Assembly (NCBI GenBank): GCA_019828595.1
Contig: JAHQRK010000014.1
Span: forward strand, 186,001 to 250,000
Reading direction: 5' to 3'
Origin: Aphanomyces cochlioides
Taxonomy: Eukaryota > Oomycota > Saprolegniomycetes > Saprolegniales > Verrucalvaceae
DNA length: 64,000 nt
Shown: piece by piece, positions 12,001-22,993 of the stretch
Layout: every line of letters starts with the position of its first letter
Numbering within the stretch: position 1 is the first letter of the stretch
Notes under the pieces: generated by a model
What the model saw: only the letters and a program-made list of their open reading frames with translations
What the model was told of the DNA's origin: nothing
Databases searched by the model: none
Position numbers and translations under genes: made by a program

Positions 12001-14729
12001 ATCTTTGCAATACTGTGTGCGGCATCGGCGACAAGCATCCTCATCATTAAAAGGATTTGCCGATGTTAGATAATTGTCGACGAGACGGGAGAAAGTCGCT
12101 GCTAGTTTTCGAGCAGATGCAGAAATAGGAGCATCTTCGCCATTGTAGGCGAAACAATTTCTCCACACAAGTTCAACATCTTCGATAAACAAATCCTTGT
12201 CGTCATATTCGTCATTTAAGAGCTTGTCTTCAATAGTTGCCAAATCCATGGGTTCTGGCACCAATCTATAGTAATCCGGGTACATCGACGCATCAACAGG
12301 TGCGTTGAAGGGCGCCGATGCTTCTTTAGCTATAAAGTAATATTATGGATTCCAACACAATCATTGTTTAATACCTCGAAGGATTTTCAATACGTTGGCA
12401 CATCGAGTCAAAACAGGAGTATGCGACTTTTGCTTGGTCGTCACTAGCCGGTCGCCGCGTGAAAAGATAAGACCAAGAGGATTTTCTGCGAAAGAAGTGT
12501 ATTTGTTGAGTTCGTTAATAGGCATGTGAGCTACCTGTAGAAACTTTACTTTCAGACAGTTGGGAAAAATGAAATACGTACATGAACACCATTTAGACAA
12601 ACGAGCACATCGCCAGCAGCGACTCGACTTCGAATGATCGGATGACTGGCATTTTTTATTTTCTGTACTTGTACACATCCATCGACAACAGCAAGTTCGA
12701 GGCCAAGACTGTCCCAAGTATCACAGGTAACAATCATCCCAAATCCGTAGTCCTTGATTTTTGGAGGTGACGTTTCAGCAGTCTTGTTGTTCAAAAGTGC
12801 TTGCCCACGCTTGTCGAGACTATCACGCAGAGATAGAATCGACTGGTCTGATGACGTTTTGCCTCCTTTCAGTATTCTTATTGCATTTCCATCAACGTCG
12901 CCGTTGTCAACATCCCAAGCAAGCATGAACATTTGACGTGCAACTTCTGGCCAGGTCATTAAGTTGAGAGGTCTTGCTTTCTTGAAGTCTGTCACACTCA
13001 TCTGCAAGTATGGAGTAAACTCGACGAGCAATGCTTCCAATAAATGAAAGTGAAGGGTTGCCAAGAGTCTCCCATGACTTGACTCCTCCATGACAGAATC
13101 GCCTTGGGGTGCAGTCTTGTCTTGCAGCGCCAGTGCATGGCAGAAATGGGGAAGAGGTACTACTGTCCGAAATCTTAAAACATCAGCGTACTGAACAAGA
13201 AAATCCCAGCACCACAACACATCCCTTTGGATTTCGGTGGGAAATAGCTCCAATGGGGTGACTCGGGTCCATTTTACCTCTGAATTTGACTTTGGTAGAG
13301 TCTTGATAGCGGTCTTTTTCATGGCGCTGGCCAATCGCGATTTTACCGAAGCCAAGATTGCTCGAGTCGCCTTGTCCTGAGCAAGTATTTGCGCCCGTTT
13401 ATGGCGCACTGTTTGCTCTTTCTCGATAAATTCTAATAACTCTGCTTTTTTTGACTCATGGTTGCGTGTCTTCATTGCTGGCGACTCAAATGATGATGAG
13501 TCTACTTCTTTGAGACGCATACGCCGCCTCTGCCGCAGCTCTTCCATTTTTTTTAGAAGCTTGGGACCTCTGGCATTTCCTGCCGTTAGTTGTTGGGCTA
13601 AGTTAGATTTGGTCGTGATCAAATCGTCCAGAGTGGTGCCGTTCCTTTCATCCCACATGACGTAGCCTGTACAAGCCTCAACGTGATCTAATCCTTCAAT
13701 CATTTGGCAAATCAGTGGCCTCGATAGCCCAAACCCGTCTTCATTGTGGCTCAGGGGTGAAGTCTCGGGAAACTCTTGTTGCCATTGTTCTTTGTCGGAG
13801 GATGACGCGGCATTCAGAAACTCCATGGCACGCTGCCATGCCGTATTAGGTAGCGACTCTGTGAAGACAATTGCTGGTACCGCCTTGATCAATGTAATTT
13901 GGAAAGATGGGCCTTCTGCTCCACGGTCGATATGGCATTGCCAACCAATTTTGTCGACCACGACTAGCGATTGATATCCCACAGGATAAAGTTTGTCAGA
14001 TGTCCAATATGCGTTATTCTTCCACTCGATCGACCCCAAGGTCTTCACAGTAATAGGTCCATCCACTAATTGCCCAGAATGCTCGAACAATTGTCTTCGC
14101 ATCCTTGCCACGCCGCTCGCTGCTTCACGAAAACTCTCAGAATTAGTCGCTTCTTCTTCGTCATCAACTACTATGATTTGTGGAGACAGTGCAAGGCTAG
14201 GACTGTCCGAGCTGTCCACTTTTAGATGTTTTTTCATCCGAGAACCGGGTGACGATGGCTTCGATTCAGGACGCTTTCGTCGTCGCGACGACCTGATCTC
14301 GGAGGACCTTCCAGAGTCAGCGTCAGTCCCTTCCAATGCTGATTCGTGTGACGCAGCATCCTGGGGAGACACAGTGGGTATAGCAGGTGTCTTTGTCGAT
14401 GGAGAGTTATTGCCACAAGCATTGTTTGATGCACTGATCGCACCACCTTGCCCATTCAGTTTTGCATCGTTGAGCTCCTGATGCTGCGTCTTGTTTAGCT
14501 TGCCATCATCACTGCTAGCTGTAAATGAGGAACCAGCTGGAAGTGCCTGCTCGGAGTGTGAATCGAATGCTGTTTTGTGTTGGATCTGGTTTGACACCGT
14601 TGCACTATCCTCTTGGTCGTATTGCGAATTCGCTATAGTTTCTGTCGGAACTAATGGAATAGCGCCAACGCCAGTTGAATTGTCAGTACTTGGCAATGCT
14701 TGATGTGGCATATCTGCATCGGAATCCAT
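6030..14729 (-). CDS. Giant FYR-DDT-PDZ-AP2-bromo-PHD chromatin protein
   Basis: Ten exons (14729-12582, 12534-12375, 12329-11785, 11739-11669, 11626-9847, 9804-8084, 8041-7597, 7558-6893, 6849-6305, 6258-6030) join in frame to 2,769 codons plus stop; every intron is GT-AG and 38-47 nt. Domains in order: acidic/Ser-rich N-terminus with basic runs; FYRN/FYRC (about residues 235-370, LYPVGYQS and FGLSRP); DDT-like helices (about 510-600); PDZ across the first intron (GDVLVCLNGVH); bromodomain (PMDLATIEDKL, NCFAYNG); PHD finger (CRRCRTQYCKDRILLCDRCD); several PDZ-like modules (for example FQAGPLGLALDLEEN); AP2-like segment (FRGRHFYLGTFSSASEAQ); another PDZ (EAGPLGIIIQQDDNG); helical region; second bromodomain (PMDLGTLTQQI, NCFAFNG); C-terminal PHD (CRKCHQDVSKDTRAVCASCD). 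It should act in the nucleus as a histone-reading scaffold. The start is the first ATG after an in-frame stop; an upstream exon joined at a T8AG acceptor remains possible. Confidence 0.85.
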
Positions 14730-15847
14730 CGCGCGCGCTTTCTTTGGACGAGTCAATGCCGTTGGAGAGCTCGTTTCGTTCGAATTGGGCGCTAAAAAAA
14801 ATTCTTATATCGAGGATAAACCTCGTTAGGAGCACACCCAATTTGTATTCTAATTGGTTGCTCTACATCAATGGTGTGTAAGAACTTAATTAGCGTGGGA
14901 CTTGCTATTGTGGTTTTAATAAAAACTGGAGTCGCGCGGAATAAATTTTGACGCAAGCAAATTGACGCAACAATTGACGCATACAAATTTCAAGTGAAAA
15001 GAAATTGAATGTTTCGAACATGTTTTCAAATATTTCAAACGTTTGAAATTACACTATTTAATGGTCACGATGGGAAGAAAATGTTTGCGTAAACTTTAAA
15101 TAGTGTATGCGTCAATTATTTGAAACATTTTCAAAACACCTCAAATTTCCAGTTTTGGACAAAAACGACAATATCAACAAGGAACATGCCAAGGTCCTCG
15201 AGGGAGAGCTTATCAAGTTTTATCGTACTGAGAGAAATAAGTCCAACTTCACACCAACTCGGCTTACCTTGATTACTGAAGTGATTCGCTTGATGTTTGT
15301 TGTTCAGTTTGCCTCATGACACTCGGATACCTAAACGGTAATGCGTTTTTGCCAAATGCGCAAGCGCAAACTGGCTAAAGCATGAGTTCCTGCTCAAACT
15401 GGGTGCTGAATTATTTGAATCAAGGCAAGAATGAGGTAGAAAGTGAGTAGAGTTGCATATTTTCGACAAAAGGGATGCTTGAGTGCTTACCTCTGTCATT
15501 TTGTTTTGTAACTATATCCTGGACACTTTGGTGGAAATGTGTTAACGGCCAAGCAAGAACCGAGTACTTCATTTCGATGCTTCAACGAGCATGGCGTAAT
15601 ACTCGACAATCAAGTTTCTCCAAGCAGACGACGCTTTCAAACATGCGTCTGTGTCCTCTTTCTAGTGGCTGCTTCGGTGAGTTAGGTAGCCCAGCTCTCT
15701 GGATTCTCTTTGCAGAAAGTTTCTTCGGGTTGGCTCCAAGTCTTCGACTGTCGAATGTCGATTTTCGCGCGTTTTTTCAAAAATCATTCGGATAAAAATC
15801 CGGATATCTTCGACTATTGAAAGGATCCATTGTCGAAGCAAGGACGC
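14730..15847. other. Intergenic, divergent promoters
   Basis: Lies between the chromatin gene (-) and CEP104 (+). Contains AT-rich short repeats: AATTGACGCA-like units at about 14945-14985, an inverted pair ACACTATTTA/TAAATAGTGT at about 15051-15105, and a GGATAAAAATCCGGAT site near 15790 close to the CEP104 start. A 70-codon frame at 15107-15319 and a minus-strand frame at 15662-15925 show no family features and were not called. Confidence 0.45.
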
Positions 15848-18624
15848 ATGGGGAAGGTACGATTCCAAGTTCTGAGCTGCACCGGGGAAGATCCCGCAGG
15901 GCCAGCCTCTCTTTTGAATGAGCACGATCAGACTGGAGTCGGATATTTAACCCCAAAGTACGTCGATTCGTCCCACAAGGGTTGCTTGATTATCACGGGA
16001 CAGGCATTGTGACTATCCGCAAGAAATTGTCCTGGAGCTCGAAGGAGTATGCCGCATCACGCAAATACAAGTCTTGTCGCACCAAAGCCACATTGCAACT
16101 AAAATTGAGCTCTTCCTTTCTCAAGATTTGACATCGTTTACAAGACTTGGTTATCTTGGCTTAAAGTCCAACAAAGAGAGCCAATACACTGCTCGCGAAC
16201 TGAAAACAGTCCACATCGATGCAGTCGCCCGATATGTCAAGTTCAGACTTCACCAATGCTATGTGAATGAGAAGAATTTGTACAGCCAGGTTGGAATTGT
16301 CGCGATCAATGTCAATGGTGAGGTTGAGGCTCAAGAAGAGAATGAAGCTGAACTCGAGAGTATGAGTCATGTCCACCAAACTCTTCCTCCAACACCAGGA
16401 AGATCTAAAGCACAAGTCATGACACCGACCAAGCAGTTGAATGATCTAGACTTAAGGTTCGACCCCAAGACAGCTGCGAGAATTCGTGAAATTCACGCAG
16501 CTAAAGAAAAAGCAGTCGCAATGGAAGATTACGACCAAGTAACCTCTTTCGGGCACCCAATGTTATACAGATTTGTAGGCAAAGCGATTAAAAGTTTTAG
16601 AAGAGCAACTAAAAAATGTCGGCTTGCAACTTGCGCGATTGGAAGCGGCAAAAAAGGAAGCTGCTGCGAACGAAGACTATGATGAAGCCAAGCGCATTAA
16701 GGAAGAAATTACAAGGCTGGAAGCCTCTATTGGCTCTGACTCACCAGATGCGCTTCCTGCTACTCAATCTCAACCTCGTTCATTTCCAGGTGAAAACAGG
16801 CTACAAAAAGCAAAAGAGCCTGTTTTACACAATATTCCGCCGGCTGTTCCGTCCATTCCCAAACCACGCCGAGTAGAGCGAGAATCTGACAATGTGGAAA
16901 GTGATGTTATGGAACGCCCGTTGTCATCGCAACAACGCCGAAGTTTTGCGCCACCTGATGAAGAAGAAGACATGGATGCTCCAGTTGGTCAAGCGCCATC
17001 CAACGAGCACCAAGAAGGTGGTATTAATCCCCATTTCCAAGGCAAGTTGATTAAAGAGGATGAAACCCACAGTCTCTTTAGGTTTGCCGGATTGCGAGCA
17101 CTTAGCGGACCCTGAGCCAATCCCTGACTCACTTGCCAAAGAGAGTGCAGAAATGATTGGAGTCGTGGGTGATTACTTGACGTGCTGCTTTTACAGCAAT
17201 CTATGGAACCATCGAGATGCCGCCATGCGGAAGGTAAAATTACAGATTGAAGAAGGGGCTTTCGATGATGTGGATCCGCATGCTGTGCTGGCCGTGGCCT
17301 CCACAATGGTACAGAGCGGTGTGGGCGATCGCATCTCGCAAGTATCCCTTTCAGCAATTGCCCTATGTGAAGCAATGCTTAATTTTGCTGAAGTGCATCA
17401 GTTGGACTCAGAGTCGATTGTCTCAGTGGTAAGTTTGTCCATGATCTGCTCGATCTATTTACGAAATCACGACAGATGAATAGTCCATTGGTACAGTTAG
17501 TTAATAAATTGGGCGAACCCCAGACAAAACTACGTGAAGAAGTGACAGTGTTACTGCTAAAGGTAGGCTTATCTTGATCTTTCCTACACTATTGCTTTGT
17601 ATTTCCAGATGGCAGAGTCTGAAGTGGTTGGAGCCTCAGTCATTGCGTCTCATATCTTTCGCCGATCATCAAAGAAGGCGCTTCCACTTAAGTCTCTACA
17701 AGGACGATTGGGGGTAGTAAAAGCCCTCTTGAGTCAAAGTGGATTGGTTCCTGAGCTCACACTTGAGGTCCATCTTGAATTGCTTGCAATTTTAGACTTC
17801 GATTTGTAGACTGTCATGGGCTTTTTAGAAGAAAATTCCGCTTTTTCTCACCAAAGTAAAGATATTCGGGAGCTTGCGAAGGCAATTTCTGTGATCATTT
17901 ATCAAGTACACATGTCGGTGAATACCTATTGTAACGCTTGTTTGCAATAGAATGTCGGGGGGGAAATAACTCCGTTTTTAAAATCGCTACGTCCAAAGCA
18001 AATGGAAGAATATCAAGCAGCATTTGAAAAGGCTGTGAATGCGACTAAGAAGACAAGGAAAGCGGCGCCTGCAGGTCCTCTTCGTAAAGTGGAGGAGCCA
18101 ATAGCAGTCCAACAAGCCGACGAATACGATGAAGAAACAGACTCAAACGCGTCAGTGGAAGAATTTACTTGTTCGTTTTGCGATCGACACGATGCAAGCT
18201 TCGATAGCGACCGTTTAGATCAGCATTACTGGGCTGAATGTCCCATGCTGACACAATGCAAAATGTGTAGTCAAGTCATCGAAATTTGCACCCTGAACGA
18301 ACATTTACTTGATGAATGCGACCAAAAGGTATGTTACGAGGAAATACTTGTGCATATTCAAAGTTGTCAGCACAACCACCGAGCGTGTCCGCGATGTGGC
18401 GAAGCCATTACAATTCAATTCTTTGAAAAACACACGAGCATGAACGACTGCGAGCCCATGCCGTCTCCCGATCGTGGCAACCGGTAAACTGCAATTTGAA
18501 TTTATGAAATCACACCTTGAGTAGCTGTCCTTTATGTCACGAAGATATTGGCCCTCGAAAACGAGGTTGGAAAGCTCACTTGCTCCAAAGTCGTTGCCCC
18601 AACAATCCACGCTCGTTGTCGTAG
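15848..18624 (+). CDS. CEP104: CEP104-like ciliary tip protein
   Basis: Nine exons (15848-15957, 16004-16538, 16579-17041, 17082-17428, 17476-17562, 17609-17767, 17810-17905, 17951-18483, 18525-18624) give exactly 809 codons plus stop. The N-terminal jelly-roll region (VRFQVLSCTGEDP, QVLSHQSHIATKIELF, VHIDAVARYVKF, VGIVAINVNGE) matches CEP104. It is followed by a charged coiled coil (EDYDQAKRLK, EDYDEAKRIK), a TOG-type helical array (about residues 375-600) and C-terminal Cys/His zinc-finger repeats (CSFCDRHDASF, CKMCSQVIEICTL, CPRCGEAI, CPLCHEDIGP). CEP104 sits at the tips of cilia and distal centrioles and binds tubulin, so zoospore flagella are the likely site. An apparent TAG at 17807-17809 falls at the end of a 42-nt intron. 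One intron (17042-17081) starts with GC instead of GT. Confidence 0.9.
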
Positions 18625-18739
18625 TTGACTTCAGTTCTACTGTCCACATTTTCATCAGATGGAGTGTCTGGCAGCTTGCAAGTCTAGAGGAAGGGTCGAA
18701 ATCGAATGACAAAAACTGTAACCAAAAGCTTTTGATTAA

Positions 18740-19657
18740 TTAGACTTCAGCGTTTGTCGAGCCGTAGGTAGTTCCACTGTTGGCAAGGGGAGCAGGAGCA
18801 GGGAACCAAGGCACCAAGGCGCTCGTACCATTCTTGTACGCAAGGTACTCCTTGTCGTCTCCCCACTTGGCGTCACCCTTGCTTTCCAATTGGGGCACAC
18901 CAGACACAAACGTGAGCAGCAGAAAGCTGAAGATTGGTGAGAGGGAAGCCACGAGTTGGAACGAAAGCGATGGAAGCTGAGGGATGCTCAAAACGGCAAT
19001 GCCAAGCCAGAGTAGGATTTCACCGAAGTAGTTGGGGTGACGGCTGTAGCGCCAGAGTCCCGTCGAGATGAAACGATCTTTGTTGGCAGGGTTAGCACGG
19101 AAGGCGGTCTTTTGGGCATCAGCCGTCACTTCAAGGGTCAAGCCGATGACGAAGAGTAGTGGTCCAACGATGTCCCAAACACCAACCACCAAGGATTGAG
19201 GCGATGTTTGCAAGAGCAAGACGGGCAAGAGAGAAATCAACACCCAAAGAGCTTGAATCGAGAAGACGGAAAAGAAGCGCAAGGGCAAAACACGGATTTC
19301 AACAAAGCGGCTGTCGACATTTCCATCCGCGCGAATACGGCCAAACAAGAAAAATCCGAGGCGAATGGCCCACACAATAACGAGCAACGACGAGCCGAGG
19401 GAACGATACAAGGCCACGCCGTCCGAGTGGTCAGGAAAAGTCAACCAAGTGACCAAGACCGACAACGTAACAAACGTGATCGAGCCCGTGATATCGAAAA
19501 AGAGCTCCGATTGGTTTGGGATGGCGTGCACAAGGGCGACCAAACAGTTGATGCCAAGTGACACACCAGCATAGAGCGTCAAGTGCGTTGGGAAAGCAAT
19601 GGCAGAGCCGATGGCAAGAGCGGCAACAAGCCCAGCGGATTGACGTACGATGGACAT
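18740..19657 (-). CDS. DUF1295 steroid-reductase-like membrane protein, paralogue
   Basis: 305 residues, intron-less, ATG at 19657. Same architecture as the protein at 5108-5959: several hydrophobic spans, then GLWRYSRHPNYFGEI near residue 215 and a closing ALVPWFP. It has a slightly longer Ser/Thr/Gly-rich tail. Codon use favours G/C in third positions, which suggests good expression. A family role as an NADPH-dependent reductase of a steroid- or lipid-like substrate in the ER is inferred. Its 3' end is 115 bases from the convergent end of CEP104. The two paralogues bracket the chromatin/CEP104 block in opposite orientation. Confidence 0.85.
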   Translation of the reverse strand: MSIVRQSAGLVAALAIGSAIAFPTHLTLYAGVSLGINCLVALVHAIPNQSELFFDITGSITFVTLSVLVTWLTFPDHSDGVALYRSLGSSLLVIVWAIRLGFFLFGRIRADGNVDSRFVEIRVLPLRFFSVFSIQALWVLISLLPVLLLQTSPQSLVVGVWDIVGPLLFVIGLTLEVTADAQKTAFRANPANKDRFISTGLWRYSRHPNYFGEILLWLGIAVLSIPQLPSLSFQLVASLSPIFSFLLLTFVSGVPQLESKGDAKWGDDKEYLAYKNGTSALVPWFPAPAPLANSGTTYGSTNAEV

Positions 19658-20654
19658 GGCAAATTCTAAACTGAGGAAGACCGAGGAAGATCCGCAACTT
19701 CAAGAAGTACCGACCAGATAAGTGAGTGTCCTTTTTCATATGGGATATTAGGCGCACCAACTTTTATCTTGGTTTTTGTATACCAGGAGGGAAAATCCTT
19801 GAAGTCGAATGACTCGATTGTATTTTGCTGTGAAGGTGTCGTTGGGGAAGCCAACAAGATAAGACAGTCTACTGTGCACGTCTCTTTCACATTCTCGATA
19901 TGATTCCCAGGATAAAATGAACACAGCGCGGACTACAAAGCGCTATGAGCCAAAAGCAGCCACCTTTTGCAAGGTAACTGAGTCGCCGAGCTGATATGAA
20001 CAATCATCTCAATCGACGTAGCTTTAGAAGGCGTAAAGAATCAAGCGTGATCCACCTCCCTCTTGTAATTCTTTGCTCGCAAGTATGGCGGTCTCTGTGG
20101 TGGTGTCTTTGTCATTGACGGTGGCATGGCCCAGATGGTTATCATCATCCATTAAGGCTGATCTTCTCTCGTCTTCCTTTCAACATTCAGAGGATTGCAA
20201 ATTGTCAACAATTCCGTCCTCTTCAAAACTTCCGACACCAACCACACTTTGATTTTGCCAGTGCACCTGCCGTTGGTTTACTCGACTGCGCAGCGCAGGA
20301 CGTCAAATGGCTGCTTGACGGCCAAGAAAATCCAGATGGGGACATTTGATGAATGTGAAATTCGAACCAAGAGAAGCTCTGAAAAGGAACCGGCTCGAGC
20401 CCAAAGTCCCCACCTCACACGAGATTAGCCAGTGCTGGCTCATGCTAGAGTCGACTCGGCATCCGATGCTCGTCGCCATCCAATCAAACGTGGTTTACAG
20501 TCAGCGTCGTGAGAGACTGTCGAGACGCCTCTCCACTTTGGGGTGATAGATCAATGTCTGTAGAGAACTGGTGGGGCTTTGTCAAATCGGAGCCCGCACT
20601 TCGATAATGCAACTGCTGGAAACGAGGCAACGAGATGGATTTCTTGCTGGAACC
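19658..20654. other. Intergenic, no recognisable gene
   Basis: Promoter side of the DUF1295 paralogue, followed by unassigned sequence. Short frames (for example 20195-20428 +) have no motifs I recognise. Nothing further can be supported. Confidence 0.4.
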
Positions 20655-21673
20655 TACTACTCTGGTCCACATTTTTTGTCACATAGTTTTTCCATTGGCA
20701 AAATTTCTTTGATTTCTGGGTATTTTGGGTTCCTGATTGGTTTATTAAGAAGTAATAACCGTGCTCTTTGATTGAACTATCTGCAAGTGCTCTGAATCAA
20801 ATTCAATTGAGAGAAACAACTCCTTAACCTCTATTCCCCACCTACCTTGTCCTATATCTAGGACAGTCGACTTCGTGATGTTAGAGATCGATTCACTGGA
20901 CGACGTAGGCTCAACACACTCACATTAGACTGCTGATCAATTGTGCAGTCAAACGTGTAGCGATCAGTGGGTCTTATACACCGTTGTGTCGACGTCAAGT
21001 GCAGCGGTCCAACCAAAGATTGGACGACAACTAAAAGTGCTGCGATTATCTCAACTACATTTTTGTCCCATTGTTCATCATAGTAATGATACTCTTCGTG
21101 CTTAAGACACTAGTACCAGTCCCTTCGTGTTCGTGGAGTTTCATCAATGTTCCAACCGCATAGCCTCCCATTTCTCCATTTCTTCACAACAAGTGGGCCA
21201 AATTGAATGCGAGAACGAGCGGACGAGACGAATCACGCTGCTGAATTAAACTGTTTCAATCATTTGTTATAAAAGTGTACATCAACTATGTGGATGACGT
21301 TATAGTTGTTGACTGTCCTATATATAGGACAGATGGGGAATAGAGGTTAAACAGAGACTACTCTACTGTAATCATGAAAAAAGTTCCGCTGTAAAGTCGT
21401 AGACCACTATGGCGTCCACTACACAAGACAATCATATAAACTACCTTTGCAGAGTGCCAATCCAGCGCTCATATACCGCCAAGACATCGATGGGATTTCG
21501 AAACGTGCTGTTGAGTCTCGTTCTTCCCGAAATGCATCAACATCACTCATACATTAGTCAAAATGTTGTACTTTTAGCCAAAAAGTTGAAGTAAAATTTA
21601 TACTTAATTAAACTATTGCCATACTTAAAACAAGACAAAAACAATATGACAAATATTGCGGACCGGAGTAGTA
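20655..21673 (-). repeat. TA-flanked MITE, copy 2, split by insertion
   Basis: Inverted copy of the MITE at 4090-4592. Its ends are TACTACTCTGGTCC and, as reverse complement, TACTACTCCGGTCC, bounded by TA. The copy is split by a 519-bp insertion at 20828-21346. The halves align with copy 1 on both sides of the split. The 61-codon frame of the family is intact here at 21409-21594 (+), starting MASTTQDNHINYL. Confidence 0.8.
20828..21346. mobile_element. piggyBac-like MITE nested in MITE copy 2
   Basis: 519-bp insertion flanked by a perfect TTAA duplication (20824-20827 and 21347-21350). Its ends are inverted: CCTCTATTCCCCA at the left and TGGGGAATAGAGG at the right. A subterminal palindrome of the type TGTCCTATAT..TAGGACA occurs near each end. 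The TTAA target and CC start are diagnostic of the piggyBac superfamily. The uninterrupted sibling MITE at 4420-4423 shows the empty TTAA site. No coding capacity is seen. Confidence 0.85.
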
Positions 21674-22340
21674 GCTGCCAACCAAAGACCAGCAGCGTGG
21701 TAGTGTGGCATTGCCACGTAGATCATGGAGAGATGGCTGTTCGCCAAAGCATGGTGATGCGAAAAGCTTCTCGCAAACACAGTGATTGGACACAAAATGG
21801 TCACGCGCAGTCTAAATCCGAAAATGATCTCTCGCAGCTGAGTTAGGATTGTTCCGTGGCGACTTCTTTATCGAAGACTTCCTGCTCTGATGCAACGTTG
21901 CAGCTTGGATTTGATAGAATTCTTGCGGCCCCGTGGGGTCTTATCGCCCAGACTGCTTTGATTTCATTCGAGATGTCTTGCTGTCGAAGAGGAACCAACG
22001 CACTCCACACTGCCTTCAGTCGGCATTCGCATATCGATCTCGAAGAGAGAGAGATCGAGCCCTTGGGTAGACCTTTGATACAATTGTGGTAACAGAGAAG
22101 TAAGCTCCTTCAGGAAGCACAAGTGGGTGCAATGAATTAAGGTTGGAAACCCATATCTGTTAGACTTTCTGTCCGATAGACGAGATATTCTTCTTGGGGA
22201 GTGATCACGAACCCAGCCATGGCTTTGTCTTTTCTTTCGTCCGTCTATGCAACCAAAGCGTTATCCAGTACTGTACTGTATGACGTTGTCTGGGGGGATA
22301 TGGCCAGGATAATATCCTGGCCATTTTACATATTACATAA
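21674..22340. other. Intergenic, no recognisable gene
   Basis: Frames of up to 78 codons (for example 21856-22092 +) without family features. It lies between two MITEs and is probably degraded repeat material. Confidence 0.35.
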
Positions 22341-22993
22341 TACTACACCATTTGCCGGTTTAGTTCGTTTAACTTGCGATATATTTCGTATCATTTGCAA
22401 TATATTTCGTATGACTTGCATTTAATTTCGTGGCCAGCGACGAAAATCGATTTATATTTCGCATGACTTGCATTATATTTCATACCTCTTGCATTTAATT
22501 TCATATTTTTTTGCTTATATTTCGTATCACGTGCATTTTAATTCGTAGTAATGCAAAATATATTCAACGTCCTATTGAGATATGACGTTTCACATGTGTT
22601 GCAGTGTTGGCTTGAGCTATGAATTTGCGACGGGCAAGCGCATATGAACTCTGCCGAGCTTGATTGAAGCTCGTATTGACTTATATGGTGATTGAAGCAT
22701 CCCATCAATTTCTTATGAGGTCGATAACAATTTTTTGTTAAATTTTCTATGTACTTTTTCTCTTTTCTGCGAATTTAAATGCACGTGATACGAAATATAA
22801 GCAAATAATATGAAATTAAATGCAAGAGGTATGAAATATAATGCAAGTCCTGCGAAATATAAATCGATTTTCGTCGCCGACCACGAAATTAAATGCAAGT
22901 CATACGAAATATATTGCACTGATGCGAAATATATTGCAAATGATACGAAATATATCGCAAGTTAAACGAACTAAACCGGCAAATGGTGTAGTA
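22341..22993. repeat. Long-TIR MITE of the Tc1-like family
   Basis: About 650 bp with ends TACTACACCATTTGCCGG in inverted orientation and TA at both borders. Each arm is about 215 bp and is itself built of roughly 20-bp units of the kind TTTCGTATnACTTGCATT. The arms closely match those of the transposase-bearing element at 25101-27213. The short centre has no transposase, so this looks like an internally deleted derivative. Confidence 0.85.

Noticed and set aside
6030..14756. Six or more separate bromodomain, PDZ and PHD genes
   Set aside because: Each apparent stop lies inside a short GT-AG intron, and the joined exons give 2,770 codons exactly; a single gene is simpler. Transcript proof is still lacking.
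17801..17809. In-frame TAG suggesting that CEP104 is a pseudogene
   Set aside because: A 42-nt GT-AG intron (17768-17809) removes it and keeps frame; the full exon sum is a whole number of codons.
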